Positions 35,012 to 43,091 of a DNA stretch of 64,000 nt are shown here, one piece after another (the first letter of the stretch is position 1; each line of letters begins with the position of its first letter). The stretch is from Deltaproteobacteria bacterium (GTDB taxonomy: Bacteria; Myxococcota_A; UBA796; SXON01), in assembly GCA_947486185.1 (NCBI GenBank), contig CANKTH010000008.1, forward strand, positions 1-64,000, in the 5' to 3' direction. The notes beneath the pieces were generated by a model, which saw only the letters and a list, made by a program, of their open reading frames with translations, had not been told where the DNA came from and searched no databases. The position numbers and the translations under genes were made by a program.

Positions 35012-35656
35012 TCACTTGTGGCAGGTGTAGCAGTCTTTGAGCTCAGCCCGACGAAGCTCGGCTTTAGCGCCGTAGTTCTCGTCGACCGCGGGGTGGGTGG
35101 CGTGGCAGTCCAGGCACCAGCCCATCTTCAGGGAGGTCGCGCGCTGGGCGACGGTCTGATCCTCCATCGGCCCGTGGCACTCCTGGCAATGCACCCCACC
35201 GGTGACGTGCCGCTTGTGGCTGAAGTACACGTAGTCCGGAAGATCGTGCACCCTGACCCATGGAATCGGGTCGGCGGCACCGTCCTTCCAGTACTCGTCC
35301 TTGAGCTTGACCAGCTCAGGCCGGCCCTCGGTGGACACCTTCGAGTGGCAGCCCATACACACCTGAGTGGACGGCACCCCGGCATGCAGGCCCTTGCGGG
35401 CGCCCGAATGGCAGTACTCGCAGTCCATACCCAGGGTCTGGACGTGGCGGGTGTGGCTGAACGCGATGGGCTGTTCCATCGGCGACGACTCAGCGACGCC
35501 AACCGCGACGTGGAGGTTGTCGTCGAAGAGTTCGGGGGGCAGGAGGTTTTTCTCGCCGAGCGGGAACACCTCGTCGCCGGGCGGCGGGCAGCCGGTCAGG
35601 CTACCGAAGGCGGCTACGAGGCCAAGGCCTCTCAGCGCTCCAGGGAGCTTTCGCAT
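35012..35656 (-). CDS. actA: Alternative Complex III subunit ActA (pentahaem cytochrome c)
   Basis: This 214-residue lipoprotein (lipobox LTGC, C23) carries five CxxCH haem sites: C79-C82-H83, C100-C103-H104, C157-C160-H161, C181-C184-H185 and C209-C212-H213, the last one right at the C-terminus. That count matches the pentahaem ActA of characterised Alternative Complex III. Extra histidines (FSHTRH, FSHKRH) would provide distal haem ligands. AGGAGG lies five bases before the ATG. It is the first gene of the act operon, preceded by a 251-base gap with a terminator candidate and a promoter candidate. Confidence 0.93.
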   Translation of the reverse strand: MRKLPGALRGLGLVAAFGSLTGCPPPGDEVFPLGEKNLLPPELFDDNLHVAVGVAESSPMEQPIAFSHTRHVQTLGMDCEYCHSGARKGLHAGVPSTQVCMGCHSKVSTEGRPELVKLKDEYWKDGAADPIPWVRVHDLPDYVYFSHKRHVTGGVHCQECHGPMEDQTVAQRATSLKMGWCLDCHATHPAVDENYGAKAELRRAELKDCYTCHK

Positions 35657-35703
35657 GAGTCCTCCTGGGTGGGAATCGGGGACGGAAGAAGTTGAGGGCC
35701 GGG

Positions 35704-35732
35704 GGTCTAATCCGGCCCGAGCAGATGCTCAA
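35704..35732 (-). promoter_or_regulatory. Candidate promoter of the act operon
   Basis: On the minus strand TTGAGC (35727-35732) and TAGACC (35704-35709) are separated by 17 bases, about 50 bases before the actA start. The -10 match is weak. It lies just after the terminator candidate that ends the upstream cytochrome gene, the expected place for an operon promoter. Confidence 0.3.
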
Positions 35733-35751
35733 GTGACTTTGGCGTCTGCAT

Positions 35752-35797
35752 CGGAAAAGCAAGAGAGGTCGCCGCCCCTTCGGATCGACGACCTCTC
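35752..35797 (-). terminator. Candidate Rho-independent terminator after the cytochrome c gene
   Basis: On the minus strand a perfect 9-base inverted repeat, GAGAGGTCG and CGACCTCTC (35789-35797 and 35763-35771), with a 17-base loop, is followed by TTGCTTTTCC. The T-rich tail is interrupted and the loop is long, so efficiency may be partial. It separates the lipoprotein cytochrome gene from actA. Confidence 0.5.
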
Positions 35798-35907
35798 GAC
35801 ATCTTCCCGCCCGCTGTCCGGCGCTTGCGCGCGCGGTGCTGGCGGTCGCTCAGGCAGCGCTGTTCGGGGAGTGGTCCCGGCTCATCAGCGTGCCCACGGT
35901 GCCCCGA

Positions 35908-36597
35908 CTAGCGGCTACCGCCGGTCTTTGCGCCGTCGCCCGGCTTGGCCGCCGGCGCCGCCTTCCCGCCGACGCTCGCGGGCTCCTTTACGCCGCCCAC
36001 GCTCGCGGGCTCCTTCACGCCGCCAACCGAGACCGGCTCTTTCGACCCGCCGACGGACACCGGCGCCGGCGCGGGCTCGCCCTTGGACGCGAACTCGGAC
36101 TCCAAGTAGCTCACCACCTCCCAGGCCCCGGCCTCATCAGCGACAAACCCGGCCATTCCCGTACCCATCACGCCGTTCTGCACGATCCAGGTCTTGGTGC
36201 CGACGCTGGTGAAGTCCCAACGCTCCGTGTGCTTGAAGGACGCGGGCTTCTGAGGCAGGGCAGCCCCGGCGACGCCATCGCCCATGCCGGTCGCACCGTG
36301 GCAGCTCGCGCAGAGCTGCTCATAACGAGCCTTACCCGCCGCGATCGCCGCAGCGTCACCCGCCTTGGGGTTGGTCTTGGTGTCCGCCCCGGCGGCCTTC
36401 GCCTTGTCGTAGGCCGACTTGGCGAACTCGTTCGGCGCGTAGGGGCCGGCTTGGACCGCTGCGGCTGGGGCGGGTTCGGGGGCCTTGACCGGCTCGGGGG
36501 GCGGTGGGGCCGCCTGAACTGGCTTGGCCGCCTCGGGGGGCTTCTCATCGCCGCCGCAGGCGACGAGCAGGAGGGTGAGAGAGAGAAAGAGACGCAT
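35908..36597 (-). CDS. Lipoprotein monohaem cytochrome c with C-terminal tandem repeats
   Basis: This 229-residue protein has a lipobox (LLLVAC, C14), a long Pro/Ala linker (about 20-50), and one class I cytochrome domain with CASCH at 96-100. A methionine ligand is likely in GVMGTGMAGFV. The last 50 residues contain four 9-residue repeats of the form SVGGVKEPA. A tethered, mobile cytochrome directly upstream of the act operon is a plausible electron acceptor of Alternative Complex III, carrying electrons to an oxidase encoded elsewhere; this is inference. GAGGT lies five bases before the ATG. Confidence 0.85.
   Translation of the reverse strand: MRLFLSLTLLLVACGGDEKPPEAAKPVQAAPPPPEPVKAPEPAPAAAVQAGPYAPNEFAKSAYDKAKAAGADTKTNPKAGDAAAIAAGKARYEQLCASCHGATGMGDGVAGAALPQKPASFKHTERWDFTSVGTKTWIVQNGVMGTGMAGFVADEAGAWEVVSYLESEFASKGEPAPAPVSVGGSKEPVSVGGVKEPASVGGVKEPASVGGKAAPAAKPGDGAKTGGSR
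35950..36057 (-). repeat. Four tandem 27-base repeats within the cytochrome c gene
   Basis: These bases encode residues 181-216 as SVGGSKEPV, SVGGVKEPA, SVGGVKEPA and SVGGKAAPA. The two central copies are nearly identical at DNA level, the outer ones diverged. The unit length keeps the reading frame, so copy number could vary between strains without breaking the gene. Confidence 0.85.
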
Positions 36598-36678
36598 GTC
36601 GACCTCGCTGGTTCGTGGAAAGGCGGGTAACCCCGAATTGAAGATGAGGAGGTCCGGATTCCGAAGCCAGAACTTCCT

Positions 36679-36713
36679 AAAAAAACAGGCGCCTGCCGAG
36701 GAGCAGGCGCCTG
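36679..36713 (-). terminator. Rho-independent terminator after tRNA-Met
   Basis: On the minus strand CAGGCGCCTGC (36703-36713) and GCAGGCGCCTG (36686-36696) form a perfect 11-base stem with a 6-base loop, directly followed by seven T residues (36679-36685). It lies seven bases after the tRNA 3' end and is the clearest intrinsic terminator in the window. Confidence 0.92.
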
Positions 36714-36719
36714 ACGGGA

Positions 36720-36793
36720 TGGCTCGAGTCAGAATTGAACTGACGACACCGCGGGTATGAACCGCGTGCTCTGACCAACTGAGCTACCGAGCC
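36720..36793 (-). tRNA. tRNA-Met (CAT), probably elongator
   Basis: On the minus strand the sequence starts GGCTCGGTAGCTCAGTTGG and folds into a standard cloverleaf. The anticodon stem is CGCGG/CCGCG with loop TTCATAC (anticodon CAT), the T arm is TCAG-TTCAATT-CTGA, and the acceptor stem is GGCTCGG/TCGAGCC with discriminator A. CCA is not encoded. A G1-C72 pair argues against initiator tRNA, which has a mismatch there. A lysidine-modified tRNA-Ile2 cannot be fully excluded. Confidence 0.93.
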
Positions 36794-36802
36794 GCGCGGC
36801 GG

Positions 36803-36830
36803 GTCCTAACTCAGCGGACCTACGTGTCAA
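36803..36830 (-). promoter_or_regulatory. Candidate promoter of tRNA-Met
   Basis: On the minus strand a perfect TTGACA (36825-36830) and TAGGAC (36803-36808) are 16 bases apart. The -10 box ends ten bases before the first tRNA base, leaving a very short leader, as is usual for tRNA promoters. The stretch lies after the murB stop, so the tRNA need not depend on read-through from murB. Confidence 0.45.
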
Positions 36831-36846
36831 GGCTCCACCAGCCGCG

Positions 36847-37752
36847 CTATGCGCCCGCCGCCGGAAGCGGCCAGAGCTCCGCGGGCCACCGCCCCAGCAC
36901 CCGAACCTCAGGCTCGAGCCGCACTCCGGTTTCTCGGAGTACCGTCGTATAACCAAGGTGGATACAGCGCATCACATCGATCGCCCGAGCCGAGCCCAGG
37001 TTGACGATGAAGTTCGCGTGCCGCTCGCTGATCGCTGCGTCGCCTATCCGATGACCTCTCAGCCCCACCGACTCGATCAAACGCCCCGCGGCGCTCCCTG
37101 GGGGGTTTCGAAACACCGAGCCGCAGCTCGGTAGGTCCAGCGGTTGAGTCGCCTTTCGGCGGGCCAGGTGGTGCACGATCCGCTCCTGCTCCTCCTGAAA
37201 TCCGCGTCGCGAGAGCCCCAGACCCACCGACACGACGACCGCACCTTCGGGTACCCCCCCTTCACGGTAGCGTACTTGCAGCTCGCTCCGCCCGACGCGT
37301 CGGACGCCGTCACGGTCACAGAGATCGACCCAACGCACGACGTCCCCGATCTCGCCGAGCGTCGTGCCGGCGTTCATCACGACCGCGCCCCCTACCGTGC
37401 CCGGCACACCGGCGAGCGACGCCGCCCCGGCGAGACCCAACCGGCCCAGCCGCCGCAGCAGTACGGCGTTGAGCATGCCCGCGCCTACGCCGACCTCAAT
37501 CTGCTCCCCATCGTCGGACAGGAGCTCGAGCCCACGAAAAGCATCACCCAACCGAAGCGTCCGGCCCCGGAGCCCCTCGTCCGGCGCGAGGAGGTTGGAG
37601 CCGTTACCCAGGACCTGCCAAGCCTCTGCCGCGATCAACCCAGGAAGTTCGTCGATCGCCTCGACCAGGACGAGCTCATCGAGCGGACCGCCCACCCGCC
37701 AGAAGCCGTGACGGGACAGCGGCTCGTTCACGAGCACCTTCACCTCAGGCAT
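36847..37752 (-). CDS. murB: UDP-N-acetylenolpyruvoylglucosamine reductase MurB
   Basis: This 301-residue flavoenzyme makes UDP-MurNAc for peptidoglycan using NADPH. The FAD-binding segments VLGNGSNLL (47-55) and LAGVPGTVGGAVVMNAG (about 113-129) are clear. The catalytic serine lies in SCGSVFRNP, and the C-terminal part (GRLIESVGLRGHRIGDAAIS, HANFIVNLG) is typical. The compact length fits MurB type II. The ATG at 37750-37752 follows the macroglobulin-like lipoprotein gene by only ten bases, linking an envelope defence-like gene pair with cell wall synthesis. Confidence 0.95.
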   Translation of the reverse strand: MPEVKVLVNEPLSRHGFWRVGGPLDELVLVEAIDELPGLIAAEAWQVLGNGSNLLAPDEGLRGRTLRLGDAFRGLELLSDDGEQIEVGVGAGMLNAVLLRRLGRLGLAGAASLAGVPGTVGGAVVMNAGTTLGEIGDVVRWVDLCDRDGVRRVGRSELQVRYREGGVPEGAVVVSVGLGLSRRGFQEEQERIVHHLARRKATQPLDLPSCGSVFRNPPGSAAGRLIESVGLRGHRIGDAAISERHANFIVNLGSARAIDVMRCIHLGYTTVLRETGVRLEPEVRVLGRWPAELWPLPAAGA

Positions 37753-37762
37753 CCTTGGTAAT

Positions 37763-39979
37763 TCACCGAATCACCCAAGTAGACGGCACTCTCAAGAAGC
37801 TCTCTCCCCCGGAGCTCACCTGACTCGGCCCGGTCTGGAGAACGCCGGGAACCGTAGGGGTCACCCGGACGCGGCGGGTCCAGACCCCGCCCGCGACGTT
37901 CACGGACCGGAAGAGCAGCTTGTCGCCCTGATCCTCAAAAGGCGCGTCCCCCGAAAGAGCCACGGCGAGGCCGGACTCCGCGACTTGCACGCCGGCAGGC
38001 AAACCCACCTCCACCGCGACGGGGCCGGTCAACGAGGCTGGTGCCACCACCGTTATCTCGATTTCCGACTCCATCCCCGCCACCAGATCGCCGACCGGCC
38101 TGACCACTACGTCGAGCCCCCCGGGCGCTGCCTGAACCCAGGGCAACCACGAGGTGTATTCAAGGGTGAACGCCAGCCCCGGCACCGCCGGCTCGGAGCG
38201 GAGGGTGACCCTCGTGTCCGGCGGCAGCGCGGGCCCGGCGAGGCGCACGGGCTGATGACGCTGTGACGGGTCGAGCGAGGCGCGGGCGAGCACGGCGCCC
38301 GACGCTTCGAGGAAGATGGTGACCTCGGCGGGGATCGTACCCCCCAATGCGTGCCGGATCGCCCGGAGCGCCAGGAAATCGGCGATACCTCCTCCGAAAC
38401 CACCGACCGGACTGTACTGCCCGAGGAGCCAGGTCACCAGATCGGCGCGTACCGCTTCATCTTCTACCACCAGAGCAGCGAGCGCGGTCAGCTCGACGTC
38501 GGAGACCCGGCTCCCGTCGGGCCGCGCCCCAACCGCGGGCGCGTACCGGCCACCATCGGGCAGGGTCCGGAGGTGGCTCAGGATCTGCTCTCGAGCCTTC
38601 TTGTCTTCGGCGCCCTCAAGAAGTCCAGCGTATAAAGCCCATGCTGCCACCGTTGGGTTGCTCAGACGATCCCGGAAACGTTCGAACGCACCACGGGCGC
38701 GTGCGCGTGGGGCCTTCGTGTCCTCGCCCAGGGCCCACGCCGCCATTGCTGTTTGAACGAGGATCGGATCGATGGAGCCCTGGGCGTTGGCGAGCCACAG
38801 GCCGTCGGGCTGCTGGAGGTCGGTGAGCTGACGGCTGAGGCGCGCCCCGGTCTCCGCTTCGAGGCTACCCGGCTCGGCGCCCGAGAGCCCCATCACGAGG
38901 GCCACGAGGGTGTCGGCGTCCGGGCTGAGGCTTCGGCTACGGAGCCTCTGCCAGGAACCTAGCCTCAACGCCCGTAACTGCGCGGCGCTCACACCGAGCG
39001 CGCCCAGATCTTTAGCGCTCTCGGATACGAGCTGGAAGGTGTAGGCGTCACCCCAGGCGCCGGTCGTTCTGCTTCCCGCATTCTGGAGCTCGGAAGCCAC
39101 CATTGACAGGGCGCCGGGATAGACCTCCACCCGCAGTTCACCATCTCTGCCGGCCGGATCCAGGAGCAGGGACAGCTCACGCGTCGCGCCCAGGCTCCCG
39201 CCCCGCCGGAGCGTCACAGGCCGACCAACCGGACGTACCGGCACCCGGCGCTCCACCGCGTCATACCCCGCGAGCTCCGCCTTCAGCACCAGCTGTCCGG
39301 GGCGCGTGACGGCCACGGGCGTCGCCCGAAAAAGGGAGCCCCACGCAGGTACGTCGACGCGACCTCCGCCGGACCCCGTGCCCCCTTCAGCCGAAAAGCC
39401 CAGGTTTGCCGAGATCGGGCTCGCGCCCTGGTTGGCTACCTGCACCGAGAATCCGGGGCGATCGCCGACGTACAGGAAGGGCGGCACCGCGAGATCCACA
39501 TATGCGAGGAGCGTGCTCCGAAAGCTGGTCACCACGCCCGCTTGCGCGCCCTCCCGGCTCTGGCCGAGGGCCAACACCCGCCAGGTCGTAAGCGTGTCGG
39601 GCACGGTGACGGAGAGCTCCGCGCGGCCCTCAGCGTCGGTCTCCACCAACGGCGCCCACAAGAAGCTCTCAGGGAACCAGGAGCGGACGGTCGCGGCTCC
39701 GCTTTCGCCGGTCGCGCCGTCGGCCGGCGGAGCCTCGTCGGCGTTGGCGTCGGCCAAGATTCCGGCCTTCTCCGCCTGGCCCAGGGGTTCGGCCATCCGC
39801 GACGCAGCGGCGGCCGGCGCCGGTGATCCGGGGGCTGCCGCGCCCCCCTCCATCGGCATCTCCGCCGCCATCTTCTGGTCAGCTTCCTCCTCGCGGAACG
39901 CTGACGTCGGGGCCGCGTCATAGCTGGCGCCACAGCCGGTGAGCAGGAGGGGGAGCAGGCGCAGGGGTTTGTGCATCAT
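37763..39979 (-). CDS. Lipoprotein: C-terminal half of a split, thioester-less alpha-2-macroglobulin
   Basis: This 738-residue protein has a lipobox (LLPLLLTGC) followed by a low-complexity Ala/Glu/Pro stretch. The A2M core domain starts near residue 100 with SWFPESFLWAPLVETDAEGRAELSVTVPDTLTTWRVLA. An alpha/alpha-toroid-like helical region (QQPDGLWL, TAMAAWALGE) and beta domains follow. The only cysteine is that of the lipobox, so no CxEQ thioester exists. Bacterial relatives of this sort trap or recognise proteases or act at the cell wall; which applies is unknown. The ATG at 39977-39979 overlaps the preceding gene as ATGA. Confidence 0.82.
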   Translation of the reverse strand: MMHKPLRLLPLLLTGCGASYDAAPTSAFREEEADQKMAAEMPMEGGAAAPGSPAPAAAASRMAEPLGQAEKAGILADANADEAPPADGATGESGAATVRSWFPESFLWAPLVETDAEGRAELSVTVPDTLTTWRVLALGQSREGAQAGVVTSFRSTLLAYVDLAVPPFLYVGDRPGFSVQVANQGASPISANLGFSAEGGTGSGGGRVDVPAWGSLFRATPVAVTRPGQLVLKAELAGYDAVERRVPVRPVGRPVTLRRGGSLGATRELSLLLDPAGRDGELRVEVYPGALSMVASELQNAGSRTTGAWGDAYTFQLVSESAKDLGALGVSAAQLRALRLGSWQRLRSRSLSPDADTLVALVMGLSGAEPGSLEAETGARLSRQLTDLQQPDGLWLANAQGSIDPILVQTAMAAWALGEDTKAPRARARGAFERFRDRLSNPTVAAWALYAGLLEGAEDKKAREQILSHLRTLPDGGRYAPAVGARPDGSRVSDVELTALAALVVEDEAVRADLVTWLLGQYSPVGGFGGGIADFLALRAIRHALGGTIPAEVTIFLEASGAVLARASLDPSQRHQPVRLAGPALPPDTRVTLRSEPAVPGLAFTLEYTSWLPWVQAAPGGLDVVVRPVGDLVAGMESEIEITVVAPASLTGPVAVEVGLPAGVQVAESGLAVALSGDAPFEDQGDKLLFRSVNVAGGVWTRRVRVTPTVPGVLQTGPSQVSSGGESFLRVPSTWVIR

Positions 39980-42900
39980 GATTCCGCCGCGACAAATGCC
40001 GCCCAATTCTCAACATCTTCGGGCAATCGGGTGGTGTTACCCACGATGAATCGGGGATCGCACAGCTCCAGCAGGTTCGATGGGAGATTCCCGAGATTGA
40101 GGGGCCGGCCGAAGACGTCCGTGGCGTTGGTCTCGTCGAGCGCCTCGTCCCATAGGCGCATCACCTGCTGGGCCGTGAGCTTCTCGTCTTTGGGGGCGCC
40201 CTCCTCCCACTGCCGCACGCCACGCCGCGTCAGGTCGTAGACCTGGTAGAACGCGTCCGCGAGGGGACCGTTGGCGTCGAAGCTCGACTCCCCGGCCGCG
40301 ACCACGCGTTCGACCGTAGCCTCAGGGGGCGGAAGGCCCTCCAAGCGCAGCACGGTAGCTTGAGCAGCGTTGTCCCCCATGATCTGGCCGGTCTGCAAGG
40401 CGCGCGCGTCAAGGACGCCGAAGGCCGAGCTGCCCGTAGTGGGACGCACGGTGGTGCGCGCGAAGTCGTCTGCGCCGGGCAAAGACGCCAGCATCCCGAG
40501 CGTACCGTCTACTCCGAGGAGCGTCACCCCCGCCGCGACCGGGCCCTGCGCGCCGACGCTGCGAATCAGCAGCTTCGCCGTAGATCCCGGCCGGTAGACT
40601 TCGGCATCCGGCGTGACCCTGAGCGTCAGGCTCCTGGCGGGCTTGACGTAGAGGATCGCCCGCGCCCCGCCCCACTCGACCGACACGAAGCCCTCGGTGC
40701 CATCGGGCACAGTGAAGCGGCCCAGTCGCTTCTCGGGATCGAAGGGGAACTTGACCAGGGTCCGCCCTGCTTGTTGAAGCGTGAGCTCGATAGGGAAGCT
40801 CCCGGAGAACTGTGGGCCGCGGAGCGCGGTGAGCTCCACCTCCGCGCCCGGATCGACCACCGTCTCGGACACCCGAAGCCGCAAGTTCGGGAGTTTGCCC
40901 TCCCGCATCTGCAGGACGCCGGCCTGCACATTCTCACCCTGCCCTGCCTCGACCACAAACGAGAAGCCCTGCCACGTCGCCGCTGGCGTGAGCTCAGCCG
41001 TGAGGACGGTGGGGACCTCCACCGACAGATCCACGTAGCCCAGCCGCGGTGCCTGCCGCAACTCATCCAGCTCAATACTGGTGAAAGCGCGAGTCACACA
41101 CTCCCCTACCGGTCCCGGTAACACTCCGGCGTCGCCACCCCTCGCCGCGCGACTCCAGTCCAGCCTCGAGGAGGCCGGAGACGTGCGAAACCAAAGCCGA
41201 TCCTCCAGCATCAGGGGCTCAGTCACCCCCGACACACAGGCACGCGCGCGCCCCAACGCGGTCTCGAACAGGCCCGACCGGGCGAGAGGCGGCCCGCTGA
41301 GCACCGCGGTGTCCATCTCCAACCACGGCTTTCGCTGATCATGGATCACGAAGCTCAGCTTCCAGACACGCGTGGCACCCGAGGGCCCACGCTGACCGCG
41401 GAGGACCTCCGTCGCACAACCGACCGCCGCGGAGTTGCCATCGCCTTCGGCGAACAGCTGTTCCACACCGCCCCGCTGATCGAGCATCGCATAGACGGTG
41501 ACGACGTAATCCTCGGTCGAAGGCAACACATCGGCGCAGCGACCCAGCGCCCGGACCCAGCCGTCGAGGGACGCGCGGTCCGCGATCGAGAGGCTCTCCC
41601 CTTCGGGCACGAGCTCAGCCGTTTGAAGCTCGGCCGGCGGGGGGAGCTCCGCCTCAGCGCGACGCACGGGCACCGGCCTGTCGACCACGGTCACCGGACG
41701 ACCCGGGTTGAGCTGGAAGAGCGCCACCGCATCCGCGTCTGTTCGTGCTTCAACCCCGATATCGTCCGGGTCCCATGCTCGCCGGAGCCGGAGCGGCGTG
41801 TTCGCGAGCGGCTGCCCGTCGGGCGAGGTGACCCGGACGAACATCCGGTTGTTCGCGCCCACCACGAGGCCGTCCTCGAGCTCGGTGACCGCGGAGGCCA
41901 CCAGGGCGTGCTCGGACAACACGATCCGCGCCACGCCACCCTGCTGATCGCCAGCGGGATCGGACACCGACACCCGTGCGACAAGCTCGGCAAGGTCAAC
42001 GAGATCGCCGGGCACCGGATCGAGCCGGACCCGGAGCCGCCCCTGCCCGTCGGTCATCAGGGTGCGCGGTGAGGCCCACGCCAGCGGCGCGCGCCAACGC
42101 CCCTCGGAACCCTGAGCCAGCCGCAGCTGCACCGGCGCGTTGGCGACGGGAGCCCCCGATTTGTACCGCGCGGTGAGCTCGATCTCGGGAGTCTCCCCGA
42201 TCCGCCACCACCCTTGGAGGCTCTTGACGTCCACCGTGAAACGCGGAAGTTCAAAGGGCTCAACCTGCACCGTGACGCTGTCTTCCGCCGCGCCGCTCTG
42301 GAGCACCACCCGCCACGCGCCGCGCGCGGCCGCGGGATCGAGCGGGAAATCGCTGTCCGCGACGCCAAAAGCTCCGGTTCGCGCCTTCTCCTGGAGCACG
42401 AGCTCGCCGCTCGGGTCGTAGACGCGCCAGACGAGGGGCCGCGATTCGAGCGGACGCATCGCCACGCTCCCGAAGAGCACGCCGCGAAAACGGACGATCT
42501 GGCCCGGTTTGTAGATCGGCGCGTCGGTCAGCACGTGCGCGAGGGCGGGCTCGTAGAGGGCGACCGGCGCGTCCACCACCGTCGGACCAGCGGCAGTGTC
42601 CAGGCGGGCACGGAGCACGTAGTCCCCGTCGGGCACCCCCGGCAAGGTGACGGGGATCTCCTGGTAACCCGAGCCGGAACGTACCTTTCCCGAAGGCACG
42701 AGCAGCGTCTCGGTCCCCGCGGCGTCAACGAGCAGGAGCTCAGTGTCAAAGCGGCTCATCGAAGCGGATGCTTCGCTCTCCCACCGCGGGTTCCAATAGT
42801 GGCCGACCGCGCGGACCTCCACGGTGCCCTCAACGCCGCGGCCAAGTGACCAGCTCTGGAGGCTCCCCGTCGGTACGACCTCTCCTTCCGGGCATTGGTC

Positions 42901-43026
42901 GACCCACATTCCGTAACGGAGCCCCGACCGGAAACAAGGGCCGACGACAGCGGCACACAGAGCGACCGCCGCCACCAGCACACCGCCACACCCAAACAGC
43001 AGCTTTCTACCTTGGCTCAACGCCAT
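39976..43026 (-). CDS. N-terminal half of a split alpha-2-macroglobulin with an AgmX-like insertion
   Basis: This 1016-residue protein has an N-terminal membrane anchor (about 8-28), then macroglobulin (MG) domains. The signature TDAPIYKPGQIVRFRGVL lies near 165-182, and FTVDVKSLQGWWRIGE and RYKSGAPVANAPVQLRL mark further MG repeats. Residues about 480-650 look different: two copies of a pattern with paired cysteines (GRCADVL ... GCATEVLRG and RACVSGV ... GECVTRAF), like the AgmX/PglI or TonB-C-type domain. It ends in a helical segment (LTAQQVMRLWDEAL). No CxEQ motif is present. It is translationally coupled to the lipoprotein half. Confidence 0.8.
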   Translation of the reverse strand: MALSQGRKLLFGCGGVLVAAVALCAAVVGPCFRSGLRYGMWVDQCPEGEVVPTGSLQSWSLGRGVEGTVEVRAVGHYWNPRWESEASASMSRFDTELLLVDAAGTETLLVPSGKVRSGSGYQEIPVTLPGVPDGDYVLRARLDTAAGPTVVDAPVALYEPALAHVLTDAPIYKPGQIVRFRGVLFGSVAMRPLESRPLVWRVYDPSGELVLQEKARTGAFGVADSDFPLDPAAARGAWRVVLQSGAAEDSVTVQVEPFELPRFTVDVKSLQGWWRIGETPEIELTARYKSGAPVANAPVQLRLAQGSEGRWRAPLAWASPRTLMTDGQGRLRVRLDPVPGDLVDLAELVARVSVSDPAGDQQGGVARIVLSEHALVASAVTELEDGLVVGANNRMFVRVTSPDGQPLANTPLRLRRAWDPDDIGVEARTDADAVALFQLNPGRPVTVVDRPVPVRRAEAELPPPAELQTAELVPEGESLSIADRASLDGWVRALGRCADVLPSTEDYVVTVYAMLDQRGGVEQLFAEGDGNSAAVGCATEVLRGQRGPSGATRVWKLSFVIHDQRKPWLEMDTAVLSGPPLARSGLFETALGRARACVSGVTEPLMLEDRLWFRTSPASSRLDWSRAARGGDAGVLPGPVGECVTRAFTSIELDELRQAPRLGYVDLSVEVPTVLTAELTPAATWQGFSFVVEAGQGENVQAGVLQMREGKLPNLRLRVSETVVDPGAEVELTALRGPQFSGSFPIELTLQQAGRTLVKFPFDPEKRLGRFTVPDGTEGFVSVEWGGARAILYVKPARSLTLRVTPDAEVYRPGSTAKLLIRSVGAQGPVAAGVTLLGVDGTLGMLASLPGADDFARTTVRPTTGSSAFGVLDARALQTGQIMGDNAAQATVLRLEGLPPPEATVERVVAAGESSFDANGPLADAFYQVYDLTRRGVRQWEEGAPKDEKLTAQQVMRLWDEALDETNATDVFGRPLNLGNLPSNLLELCDPRFIVGNTTRLPEDVENWAAFVAAES

Positions 43027-43091
43027 TCAGGCTCCGCGGCGCCGCGACGACGCCCGATAGGAACACGACCCGCGTTCTTATCTCACGGCCA

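Noticed and set aside
36720-36793. Initiator tRNA-fMet
   Set aside because: The acceptor stem has a normal G1-C72 pair; initiator tRNAs have a mismatch there. Elongator Met fits better.
37763-43026. Thioester-containing (complement-like) macroglobulin
   Set aside because: No CxEQ motif occurs in either half; the lipoprotein half has only the lipobox cysteine.
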